Positions 53,122 to 64,000 of a stretch of 64,000 bases of DNA are shown piece by piece (positions within the stretch are counted from its first letter, which is position 1; each line of letters begins with the position of its first letter). Source of the stretch: Baylisascaris procyonis (taxonomy: Eukaryota > Nematoda > Chromadorea > Rhabditida > Ascarididae); the NCBI GenBank assembly GCA_037389465.1, contig JAZARR010000074.1, forward strand, positions 3,941,001-4,005,000, written 5' to 3'. Position numbers and translations under genes: made by a program. Below the pieces are notes generated by a model. That model did not search any database and was not told where the DNA came from. It saw nothing but the letters and a program-made list of their open reading frames with translations.

Positions 53122-54976
53122 ACATAGAACAATAGAAAGAAAGAGCGATGAACGGATGGCCACTTTGATGCAATTGCCAGCGTAGCCCGTTTAAGTATAC
53201 AACTGAATTGACGCAATTCGCAAGAAAAGCTTTGCTCTGGCTTGAAAGCATATAAAGATGAGAATTTTTTTAGCAATGTCCTTTCCGATTTTTTTCTGCC
53301 ACAATCATACATTAACTTGCACTCAAAAAGCGCTCAGAAACAATGCAAAATTTCAATTTTTGTACCTCTTCAGCAGTTATCGGGAGGAATTTGAACATAA
53401 GCGGATTTGTTGCAGCGGCTATCGAATGACCTGTTCTATCGAAAAACCAAACACCCTGCTTGTCCTCTGCCTCTCGATCCAATATATCCTGGAAGAGTTT
53501 CTTAAGAAACCAGCCGACTATTCCCATTAGGAAACTGCCTTTCCCAAATTCATGCAGTCTTTGAAATTATTTAAGCGGCAATATAATTTATCACTAATTT
53601 GTTTTTAAGCGAATGCATAATCTGTATTTCCATTTCCCGAGATGGTAAAATACTCGAAAAAGTTTGACTTTGGATTGCCCACAAACGAAGAATTCAACGA
53701 GTATGTAGTGATGATGGTTAGATATTGGACACTATTGATCATAAATCCACTGCTGAAAATGAGCTAAATTTCCGCATTACGCTATAAAATGATCTATCGT
53801 TTATTCGTGTTGTTCACATTGTCTACAAAAGGGAAAATGAAACGAAATATTTCAATCGAGATCGATAAGGCTTTATTCTTCAGTAAGTTAGTTCTATTCG
53901 CTAACATATTTTTCATACATCACAAATTTTATGGCTTACCGATTTGAGAATATACGAATAGTTGTTATATATCAATAGTATAGACAAATGATACATTCGC
54001 TGAAAAGCATCAGAAAAAAGAAGGGAAATTAACGACCTGAAGAGAAAGCGTATCTTTGACGAATAAAGTCGACGAGTCAACCCATAGAACCGCTTCACCT
54101 GTGCGAAGAACATCGGCGATAATCAAAGGTTTCCACCTGTTAAGGGTCCCGTTACACAAATATTTCAATATTTCATTAGCGTTCATCTAGCGTTAGCCAA
54201 GTAAACTTCCACGTTTAGTTAGCCTCTTTCAAATATTAAGCTTACGTGCCGCATCCTTTCAGCCTGTAGTTTTTGGTGGCTGCAAGTTATTGCCATTTGA
54301 AGTGGACTGAGATAAATATCGAACGAATTTGAAACAATGAAAATCGAAAAAAAAGTTTTTTGCAGCGTTCAACTTGCCCGCGTAACGGCAATGCATCTAT
54401 TATCAATAAGAGCCTTTCTCGCGCCCATCTTCGCGATTTCCGATGTATCACTTAACATTATTTGAAGAAAAACGCTAGAATTTTTCCCAACCTGTATTCT
54501 GAAAGTTTGCTGACATAAGAAGGGAATTCAGAGAATTTGAAAGTACGTATTTCGGCAATGGGACATAATTGTAAGTAGTCCCTGAGCACAGCATATGAGA
54601 CGTCTCCCAAACTGTAGCTTATTAAACGAAGATCCTTCTTCATTTGTAATTCTTCGAACTCTTGAATGTTGTCGCATAGTCGGCTGCAATTTAATTTATG
54701 TCGTCAAAATTGAATGCCCTTCATCAGAATTTCATATATCATCTGGTTCGAATTTGAACTTTACTTCACTCTTGTATCGTATCGACTAGAAATTCACTAT
54801 TACTTGTGTTTATGACAGCCCGATTTCCGTTTTATGTGTGGTCATTAATCTTCTCTGCTGTATTTTTCACTGCTATGCTTACTTTGTTTTTTACTAGTAT
54901 ATTTTTGCTTTACATAGCAAAAACTTCTCGGACTTAGAACGGCACGAACGATATGATCGAAAGTTTTCAGATGCAT

Positions 54977-55027
<51 letters not shown>

Positions 55028-55458
55028 GTCCTTTTCCAAGTTTATTTTCAATAATGTTATCCCTTTCGGATAGAATATTTGAGGAATGAATGCTTTAAGT
55101 GGATCTATTCCTCACACACAAACTCCACAATATAAAATGTGCAATCGAGTTAGTAAGATCAACTATACGCTATACAATAGAAGCAATTTGCACCTTTAAA
55201 TGAAAACAAAAAGAAATTCATGCTCGCAAATAATATCTATATAGTGTTGATTTTTTGCTCTTTCTTTATTTCCCACTAGAAACTGGTTTCGTCAAATGCT
55301 TTCTCCCTCATGATACGCAAATGGAATTACTTTTTCCATTGTACTCTTCCACAGAAACTTTGCACACCTCAACAGCATTACGTGCAAATAGGTACTCTTT
55401 AATAAAATCGAGGGCATATGTCTATGAAACTAGTAGAGGGTTAACCCAAAAAATCATT

Positions 55459-55523
<65 letters not shown>

Positions 55524-56634
55524 TTTAACTCGCCACGTCATAAAGTTGGCATTCATGTAGTACCTTCGAGAGGCAAACGGGTTTCCGCAGTGTTATTGTC
55601 TAACTGCTCTTGAATATGGCTGGATTAAAAGAAGATGCATGCCATAACAGTAGTTTCCCATCATAAGCCAATGATAAAGTCTTTGGAGAGACTGCATTTA
55701 GCCACGGAGTCAATAGAATCCATCAATAGGGTTCTGCCGTTTACATGCAACTATCGTAAGGCTGTCTTTGTAGTGCTGTCCGCTATCAATCCCTAATGCT
55801 AATCATAATCAAAGCAGACACGGACTTGTGTCTTTCATCAGTCTCACCGAGTGCCAAAAAGCTCAAAGGATCTTATTGGTTGCCATCATTTACAATCTAA
55901 CTTGTTGAATTTGATTAGTAGCATCTCTTAATCACTGTATAAAATTACTGCACCAACGAATCTTGCAACTAAATATCAACAACATACACGGCCTCTTTAT
56001 GATGATTCATAGACCAGGCAGTGACGATTTCGATGTCGTTGAGAAAAACATTTTCGGAATCCTCGTCGGCAGTGATTAAATTATTTAATCCCAGCTTGGT
56101 TAGGATGCTTTCGAAGGGAAATGCTTCGGTGTTGAGCAGTTGCCATCGATCATCTATTGCACTGTTGCCAGACTTATTATTCAGAAGATTCCACGATACA
56201 CGATTGCTGAGATTATTATCGAGAAGATTCCAGGATGCAAAGTTGTTGGGGTCATTATTCGGAAGGTTCCAGGATATACTGTTATTGTTCGGAAAATCCT
56301 GGCTTTTAATTGGCATTTTGAAGCTTAATGCTTTCACCGGCAAAGTATCATCAACGTTACGAATTGCGTCAATAACACGACCACGATAATGAGGAGAAGT
56401 AAAGATTGCGATACAGCAGCCAAGAATAAGAATCGCAGTGAGGCGTTTAAAGAGAATTGTATAAGTAGTATATGTCGAAGAATCCCTTACATAATGAGCC
56501 ATCATTTCAATAGCCCAGTGGGCTTTTATGGAGGCGGAGAGGGGGCAGCCTGAAATCCAATCTTTTGTTATAATCATATATAATTGTTGTGCTTCTCGTA
56601 TTTCTGTACGCTCAATAACCAAGAAACGACCCAT
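51230..56634 (-). CDS. DUF1647-type type II membrane protein (glycosyltransferase-like), copy B
   Basis: Six exons on the minus strand: 55988-56634, 54492-54683, 54037-54136, 53366-53488, 51365-51517, 51230-51262. All phases match and give 415 residues. A membrane segment lies at about 61-80 (LFKRLTAILILGCCIAIFTS). The stem carries three 13-residue repeats starting SWNL at 121, 134 and 147. Then come VTAWSMNHHKEAV, LRLISYSLGD, RTFKFSEFPSYVSKLSEYRW, KPLIIADVL, VLWVDSS (D300), TGHSIAAATNPLMFKFLP, and WGANTMLWIG with CALIKDCMAPVGSQLSC. Their order fits the nematode DUF1647 family, whose function is unknown to me; a sugar-transferase role is inference. The start is uncertain: M44 or M45 would give a short cytoplasmic tail more usual for type II proteins. 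The end NCHTTANNVC-stop is shorter than expected. A continuation (AFKIMLFGSRFFPHLSRNF) follows in another frame, so a terminal frameshift or missed exon is possible. Confidence 0.68.
54979..55024. repeat. (AT)n microsatellite in block B
   Basis: About 46 bases; shorter counterpart of 31869-31931. Confidence 0.95.
55464..55521. repeat. (AT)n microsatellite in block B
   Basis: About 58 bases; counterpart of 32372-32467, which is about 96 bases. Confidence 0.95.
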
Positions 56635-57779
56635 TACGAGCGTGGCTAAATGAAAACGCTGAGTGATTTAAGTGAATAATAGAAAACGCTAAGTGGATGC
56701 AGTTATGTGGAATGAAACGGTTTTTCTAGTGGTTCACCAGTAGAAATTTCAACACATCCCTATTACATAGCCCCTCCATTTCTTAAATAATAAATCCATC
56801 AAGAAACTTCGAGAACGTATAAGTAGGGATGTTTTCACGGTCACAACACCCCCCGCCTCCTCTCTTTGTCTTGTTCAGAAATTATTCATAAAAAGCTTAC
56901 TTTCTGAAGGGGCTGTTTCACTGACGCAATCGTTGTAACGTTTAAGCTCAAAAATCAATAGCGTACATGTTAGAACAATATAGGAATTACAGTGTTTTCT
57001 CGAACTTGTGCTCCCAGTATATGAACAAAAAGAAATTGATCAGATTGTTCTCAACACAAGTGAATAGGTCTGCAAAAATTTAAAGCGAAACGTATTCGTT
57101 CAAGCACGTTTAACTAGTGAGAGATCACCCAAGAGTAGGGAACACAGAAAAAAATTGAACACGCAAGTCCCGCGTAGACCTCTCCAAAACGATTCTCCGG
57201 CCATTCTTTTTTAAAAATCAATTTCAAAATGCGATATACAAGTGCAAAAGGAAAACACTTTATAGTGTAAAAGTATGCAAGTCAAAGATTGAAGTTCTAC
57301 CACGAAATCAAAGTAAAAATGAATTCAACCTGTTGAATGAAATTAAAGGGATCAAAGATGAGCAAAAACAACAGAGAAGTGTTCTTATGAAACTCGGGAG
57401 AGTAAACCATTAACTTAATATGTTCGATCAAATACGCATTAATGAATGATACCAATAGTTCAAAAATGTTTTAACAGAATAAAAGGTAAAATTTTATTAC
57501 CACTAAATATTATCTAAAATTCTCAATGATTTTATTATGATTACTAAATCACACGAGTGTTTTCTTTCTTAATTTTCCGATATTCTTTAATATTTTTTGA
57601 CGCATTAGCAAAAATAAAGATCACTTCGATCACCACTTTATTGCATTCAATTACCTTATTTTTATGTGAATTTCTCATCTGTGCTTACTCTGTGCACATG
57701 AAACTGACTCTTTCGCATTGTCACTAATGGAATGAAAACATGCAAATTAAGCATTAAAAGAAACCGTGTTGCCTATGAT

Positions 57780-60140
57780 CACGGTTTTATCGCAACAGAT
57801 GCACGACCACTCACCTGCAAGCTTTAAAATAAGGATGAAGTTTTGTTGACTGCGTTTTACTATATCGGCTATTCTTATGCAAATTGATAGAGAACAAAAC
57901 TATATAAGATTTTTGTTTAGGCAGCATGACTTTGTTTATGCGAGAGTGCGAAAGTATTCAATACAAGTTAGATAAGCTTAGAAGCGTAAAAAAACTTAGA
58001 GAAGGCTAAGCGGAGAATAGTGGTAAGGTGATGAAATGAAGAAAGAAGTACGGGAAAATCGAAAACTAATTAATAAGTTTGCCTGTCAACTGTTCAGTGA
58101 AATGAGCTTTATAAATGTAAATATACTAGTATATAAATGTATTTATTTATTTATTTATTTATTTATGAAAAACATCAGTTTTGCTAAGAAACACCGAAAA
58201 TATTATTCAAGGAGAATTTAAAATCAAGAAAACTGACCACTGTACCGCTATTGGGTATTTTAACTTTACCCTTAGTTAAAGATATTTTTTTCACACATTT
58301 ATGGTTATAATTGCGAAGAGATATCCGAGATCGTTGATCTAAATGATACATTTGCCCGATTTATTAAGACGTAAATACTGCAGATAACAAAGGGAATTCA
58401 TGGTATGCTTTTATGAGAGATTTATAAGGAATATTCTAAGGTGTGCACTAAACTAAAAAATTTTATCTAGGCTTTTCAAATAGTTGAACAGCACCTTCGA
58501 AATTAACGATACTATAAGAAGAATTATTGAACGAGATCTATGTTTTATAACAGATTATTGAAGAGCTGTTTGAAAAAAGTAAGCATAAGATTCAATAATG
58601 TGGGAGATTATTTTACGGTGCAGTGGCCAAAAGTGATGATAACCTTGAATTAGGAGGCTCTTATGAGAACGATATATAATAAACATAAACAAAACACATA
58701 TTTTCATGTTTATAATAAACATAAACAATTGATTTCTGGTTGATTTCTGCAAATAAAAAATTAAGAAATATTCACATGATTAGCGATAATGTTTCGTTTC
58801 TGTTTCTAATAAACGGATGGTATGTTTGAATCCTAACTACACGGTCGTTATGATCAATGTTGGTTTTTTTGAAAATATACATTCGAGATAGCGTCTTTTT
58901 TGTATATAAATTTAACTCACTGCTGAGAGAGTTTTTCAGATTTGGTTATTTTTTGCCGTTGAAAACTGTTGAAAATTTGCTGTTCTTACATACCAGCAGA
59001 AGGCTTTTCCTTAATTACTTTTTTTTTGTGAATAAAATAATTTTTTTCAGGAATGCGAATTACATTTTATGTAAAATTATCTCATTGGAATAATTTGCAT
59101 ATATGTTTGTGGCTATTTAAGGGGAATATGATTTATTTGGGTCATCACTGTTTGTTTTTGAGTGCTGCTATTTGGTGGGAACGTTTCGTGAGTTCGACGA
59201 GATGATCGTGTCGATTGATTATTGAATGTTTTCCTTGATTGATTTTTTTTTTTTTTTTTGGATATCGCCGATTATTTCTTTATCATTAAAATTCCTTAGT
59301 GGAGTAGGAAAATATTTTTCTTAGTTATTTTGTTTCGCTCACAATTATTTCCATAATATCCGCTTTTATAAATTTATTCACATCGATTGCATTGAGCTAG
59401 ATGGGAGAAAATTTATAATTCTATAGGAATTATTCGCTGTGAGACTATTCCAATTATTCGCTGTGAGACTTTCAATTCTATGAGGTAGGGGTCGCTGCAA
59501 TTGCTCTTCAACCAGCACAATCACCGTTTCCCCGATTCCTAGCCCTCCTCCCCATCTACTTTCCCGAAGTTCATCACCCCAGCATACTCCAGGTTCTTCA
59601 CTTTATAAAAGACGAGTGGAAGGTGTAATGGTATGCCTTCAGGTCTCTTAGAGGAATTGAAGTGTCCTCAAATTTCGAGATTCTCCAACGGCAGGGCTCA
59701 TGAATATCATTTGGAGATTCCCGAACATAATTTGAGACCCTGATAGGCGGAAGCCTATAAGTGATAATAAGCTCGATCACCGATATTCGAGTCTAGCTAC
59801 GAAACCACCAATGATGCGCAAGGATATCTCAAAGTATTCTTTCACAATATGGATCATCCACATTAAGGCACACTATGAGGGCCTTTCTGGTGATTCTTTT
59901 GTTGGCCATTCAATACGCAGCCTAGGCTCAGAAAGTTTCCATGCATCTGGCTCATGAATTTCGCGCATTCCATTGTAAAGGATGTAGAAATTAGAAGAAA
60001 ATCTCTCTGTTATTGACAATCAAATCTAGGAGCTTCAATTAGAGACGGATTTTCTTTCTTTCTTTTTTTCACGGAGCCAAGAGGAGGCGGACGAAATTGT
60101 TACAGTCAAAAGCATCCATAAACTAAAATTTTGCACAGAT
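57780..60140. other. AT-rich spacer
   Basis: No supported gene. It contains a (TTTA)n run near 58140-58166, a 24-bp spaced duplication of attattcgctgtgagact at 59429 and 59453, and a repeated taataaacataaacaa near 58676 and 58713. From about 59480 the sequence becomes more C-rich. The minus-strand frame at 59598-59780 has no family motif. Confidence 0.45.
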
Positions 60141-60144
60141 ATAC

Positions 60145-60437
60145 ATATCGTACCAGCTCATCAACGGAGCCAAAACGCTTCGCTGGTAGATCAAACGCCC
60201 GCCACATATGAAATGGCCATCTTCCAACTATTCAGAAATCACACACGAGCCCCATGACTCAAGCTACACCGAAGGCCCCAATGCATCTGGCAGCTTCGCG
60301 GCCAGGAAACGGCGGCAACAAACGGACCACACTCACGCCCGAACGTTACAGGTTCCCACGCACCCTCAATAAACGTTGAAAAATGCAGGCTACGTTAGCT
60401 GGAAGAAACCACATCGTGGATCTGCCTAGCTGACGCA
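60145..60437 (-). repeat. Inverted, diverged copy of the 44.9-47.7 kb repeat
   Basis: Read on the minus strand it carries the same marks as the repeat field: ccagctaacgtagcctgcat, ctgcgtcagctagg at the 3' edge, gatctaccagcgaagcgtt, and gtgacg/gttcgggcgtgag-like text. It stands alone and runs directly into a long (AT)n tract at its plus-strand right side. Confidence 0.75.
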
Positions 60438-60453
60438 GATTATATATATATAT

Positions 60454-60516
<63 letters not shown>

Positions 60517-60535
60517 ATATAGACACATGAGATAT

Positions 60536-60623
<88 letters not shown>

Positions 60624-60657
60624 TATGTATATATATACATATAAATATATAGATGTA

Positions 60658-60747
<90 letters not shown>

Positions 60748-60748
60748 A
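60437..60748. repeat. Long compound (AT)n microsatellite
   Basis: About 310 bases of AT repeat with interruptions (caatatagacacatgagata, and scattered tatgtata/tatacata). It is the longest simple repeat in the window. Four minus-strand frames through it encode only IYIYIY. Confidence 0.95.
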
Positions 60749-62208
60749 TACCGACCTCTGCCCCAGAGATATATTGGGAATAAACTAAGTGAATTTGGTC
60801 TACTCATTAAGAAAAACATTTTATGAAAGGCAACGAAATGTTTGCAATGTTGCATTCGGTTCGTCGTCGTAAGCTGTGTCCTTGATCCGCTCAGATCAAG
60901 TCAAGCCAACTTCTCATGAAAAACAAGATAACCTGCGCATGAAACAGCCTCTCAATTCGTCTCGGCAGAACGATCTTCGCAGACACTGCCAATATCAGCT
61001 TCAAATAAAAGTACTTACGCTTGAGTCATACTTCCAAAAGCAATCCTCATAAATGAAACCGTGAAGTTGGCAGCTAATGCCATCTTTTCGAATTACGCAC
61101 TTCATATTCATATGCGTTCCGTCCGCCACAATGTAGGATCGTACTTCGTACCGAAAAATTCATCAGCAAACGATTCAACTGGCCGCGTAAAATATGAGAT
61201 CCTTCATCTTTTGATCTTTCTTGTCCTTCACCAAGCAAGCTTTTTTCCTCATTTTTATTTGTAAGCAAATAAACTAATAACACAACATAATGAAAAGGCA
61301 CATCGAAAGACGAGTGAGAGGGATGGAGAAGAAGGGGAGATGGTATAAGAAGGCATGAAAGATTCCCTACACTGGAACTTTGGATCAGCCATAAATCCAA
61401 GTCGCAATTGCACCACATCTGTGCATGCAGGAAGGCGTATTACACTGGGATCACATAAATATTCCAGCGGAAACATCGATAGTACCCAACCCTTTCTTAT
61501 TATGTTCAAGTGATACGTCTAATCCCTCTCACCATGTGAATTCAGCAATCGTGAATAAAAACATAAACAAAACCAAATGATCTCTAGTGACCAATCATGA
61601 CGAGAAAAGGCAAAACCAGAACATACGATTGCACTCAAATAGAGAATATCGGAGTGTGAGAGTAAAGGAAAAGCCACATTCTCCATCCGGAAACGAGGTT
61701 TTCGTGGAGTTCAAATATAAACTGCAGCATGAGGCTCCTTCCTCTTAGCCATATGAGGAAAAGCGATGCAAGAAATCAGTCTCGTCCATCCATTTTATTA
61801 GATGAACTGATGCGCATCGAGTGTAATGCCCTCTCGTCATGAAAAATTCGTGAAGAAATAGCACATTATAAGTCACAGTAAAGCGTAACCAAGAAGTATT
61901 AAACACATTGGAAAAGAGAGCAACTATAGATAGTTAGAAAAATGGCATCAAATATATTATAAAACAAACAAAAATCACAACATAAGAAGATCGAGTGCTG
62001 GCCTTCGGTAATAAATCCATATTTGGGTACCCATGGGATGAATGACCACAGTACTGAATAAAATTTTTCAACCACAACCTTCACCTAGTAGGATCTCAAT
62101 TGGAGCCGAATCGACGAAATAGTAATGAATTCAAAAGGTCACCGAAGGCCGCACGAATGCGAACCATTAGTATGAAATGAACATGGAAGCGATATGAGGA
62201 TTAACTAA

Positions 62209-62231
62209 GAAACCTCCGCAGAGGAGGTTTC
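62209..62231. repeat. Short perfect hairpin
   Basis: gaaacctcc, five-base loop gcaga, ggaggtttc: nine perfect pairs. It is not followed by a T-run, and nothing links it to a gene. Confidence 0.7.
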
Positions 62232-63397
62232 GCCAACCGCAAAGGAAGCGAGCAAGAAGCCCTCAAATGATTTTCATCAACTAGCCGATAAACGGGAAAC
62301 ATGGCAAAGGTACAACAGAGGTGCACAGTCGCTATTCACACAGTAGATACAAGCACACAGCGACATAATTACTAGCCGCCTATCAAAAATTCAATCTGAA
62401 TGCAGGATTGCATGCATTTATCATGGCACGCATCGCCATCAACCGAATGGGCATGCCTTGGAATTGGACTACTTTACTAATGCACCCCACACATCAAGGC
62501 TGCTATGATCAGACCCGAACTAAGGAAAAAGATCTACTTCTTTATGGCGAAACTATGAAAAACAAAGACATCAAAAATTTCCACATTAAGCATTGAGATG
62601 TTCTTGCGCTCATCTACCACTACATTGTTTCAAAGGATGTTGCAGCCATATGGTCACTTGCAAACGTCCAAAATGTCCCGTCATGAATAAGTACTCCTTC
62701 TTTTCGGAATTCACAACTTTAAAATGAAGGAAATATTTCGGAATTTTGTAACAGTAAATCTTATCAACACAATCGTGCAGACTATAGGGCACAATTAGTC
62801 AAAAGCCGCTTAACGAAAGCATCCAAAGTGAACTCGATGACCCATAATTTAATACACTAAGTTTGGGTTAACGAGTGATCACCAAACGAAAATCTCCAAC
62901 CTTACTACAGTTCACTGCACTCTTTCGAATGCGAAGGGGCAAATTTGGGGGTGCTGATTGCGCATTCAGCACAGAACTCGATGGGCTCTTTCACAGATAT
63001 TAACAATACCGCTTGCTCGCATGCAGCACTTGATGTTCATGGAATTCAAAAAATAATTATCGAAAAAATAAACTTGCAGTCCGCTGCCATTTTTCTTTTC
63101 ATAACCTACACCTAAGTAGCAAGCAAGCTTCTTTTCCATGGTAGCAATTAGGTAACGAAGGATGTATTAGCAATTAAACAATTTCCCATCTTCATATCTT
63201 CATGCTGAATTTATCTATTCTATATTGATCAATTTCATCAATGGTGGAAATCGATACCAATTCTACTAAGTAGCATATAAGCTCATTTTTGATTTTCACA
63301 ATGCTAATAATCTATTCAATTCTCGCTCATCAACAAGCACCTTCTCAACTTCACAAATTTGCTGCATTGGATACGCTTGAGTCTCTCAAGGCATCCC

Positions 63398-63428
63398 ATG
63401 CGATTCTAAAAATATGAAGCCACCCAAA
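63398..63428 (+). repeat. 31-bp sequence shared with 34723-34753
   Basis: Identical to the sequence that starts at the right edge of duplicated block A, in the same orientation. It lies within the unresolved right-end region. Confidence 0.9.
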
Positions 63429-64000
63429 ATACCTACAGATATAGTAAAATAAAGTTCGACAGGCGAAGCCTTCGCGTCCCTGAAATGTCAAAAAAAAAAA
63501 ACCTGAGAAGTTTGTGGAGCCTGTAATGAGGCCGAATTGGTTGAGTTTCTTGCGCCGCCTTCGAACACCAAATGCTCGCTTATCACTAATCCCACTCATC
63601 AGGCTCGATGAAACCGCATTATCACTGAATGTCTCATCTGAATTAGAGGATTAGAACGAAATCGAAAAAAAAGAACGAGCAAAGAATGTTGGAAATGAGA
63701 AAAAAGCAAACGAGCGCACTTGAATGAAAAAAAAAACCAACAAAGCAAACAAACAACACATGAAGTGAAAAGAGGGGGGGGGTGGAACCTGAAAAAAGAT
63801 TAGATTAGAACTATAAAACATATATATGAAAAAATGCATACTATAAAATATAAAAAAGACAATGAAACTCAATATTTTTCAAACCTGCGCACTGTTCCGT
63901 TCCCGGAAAAAGCCGACCACGAAGAGTCCGCCTCGTTATCCGATCAACGCCTGAAATTTAAATACTGAGTAAAAAGTAGGAACAAAATAAACGAAACGCG

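Larger units (their letters stand above)
50731..57779. repeat. Segmental duplication, block B (direct copy of 29711-34724)
   Basis: Same orientation and near-identical sequence to block A, with 2033 extra bases at 51089-53121. The copies match from ttgcagttttaatagagg at 50731 to cctatgat at 57779, then diverge at once. The two blocks are separated by about 16 kb. Confidence 0.97.
60749..64000. other. Right end: unresolved coding-like segments on the minus strand
   Basis: Minus-strand pieces look protein-like. At about 61110-61210 a frame contains VESFADEFFGTKYDPTLWRT. At 61018-61120 another contains MKCVIRKDGISCQLHGFIYE followed by DCFWKYDSS, ending at a consensus donor (aagc|gtaagt). At 62610-62790 a third contains LHDCVDKIYCYKIPKYFLHF, then FKVVNSEKKEYLFMTGHFGR. 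At about 63520-63600 there is a basic stretch (RAFGVRRRRKKLNQFG). They lie in different frames and I could not join them by phase, so I do not propose a gene model. They could be exons of one gene on the minus strand or remnants of one. No family recognised. Confidence 0.3.

Noticed and set aside
60426..60855. Several 64-106 codon minus-strand ORFs
   Set aside because: They encode only IYIYIY from the (AT)n tract.

Overview
This window looks like a piece of an animal nuclear genome, most likely a nematode. Genes are split by introns with GT/AG borders, the sequence is AT-rich, and there are many (AT)n tracts. One gene is a complete UDP-glucuronate decarboxylase of the SQV-1/UXS1 type, and two are copies of a DUF1647-type membrane protein, a family I know mainly from nematodes. 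The genus cannot be fixed from sequence alone. I found no bacterial operons, CRISPR arrays, rRNA genes or convincing free-standing tRNA genes.

Layout. 0.66-4.87 kb (+): the C-terminal part of a SPIN90/NCKIPSD-like Arp2/3 regulator; its 5' end lies beyond the window or was not found. 4.9-16.5 kb: AT-rich, gene-poor, with microsatellites and one exon-like segment at 9788-9878. 16.55-26.57 kb (+): a complete 11-exon UXS/sqv-1 gene (462 residues, every phase matches). Its introns hold a hairpin-flanked (AT)n tract and six tandem copies of a 119-bp repeat. 26.6-29.7 kb: two small unrecognised ORFs.

29.71-34.72 kb and 50.73-57.78 kb are a direct segmental duplication. Each block carries a DUF1647-type gene on the minus strand. 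The right-hand copy can be spliced in frame through six exons. The left-hand copy has lost about 2.03 kb that holds exons 5 and 6, so it is broken.

Between the blocks lie an unrecognised multi-exon candidate (41.85-44.41 kb, +), a GC-richer repeat field (about 44.9-47.7 kb) with an exact 816-bp higher-order period built on about 200-bp monomers, and a tRNA-derived SINE-like element on the minus strand (about 49.59-50.19 kb) whose tail repeats B-box modules. A 52-bp palindrome (two 24-bp perfect arms) sits just beside that element. 57.8-64 kb is AT-rich with a long compound (AT)n tract, an inverted copy of the 200-bp repeat, and unresolved coding-like segments on the minus strand.

The annotated genes do not form one pathway. 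UXS supplies UDP-xylose for glycosaminoglycan and other xylosylated glycans. The DUF1647-type proteins look like type II membrane proteins, and a glycosyltransferase-like role is only an inference. The SPIN90-like gene belongs to actin regulation. The most useful observations are the asymmetric gene duplication, the higher-order repeat field, the B-box-repeating SINE and the perfect palindrome.
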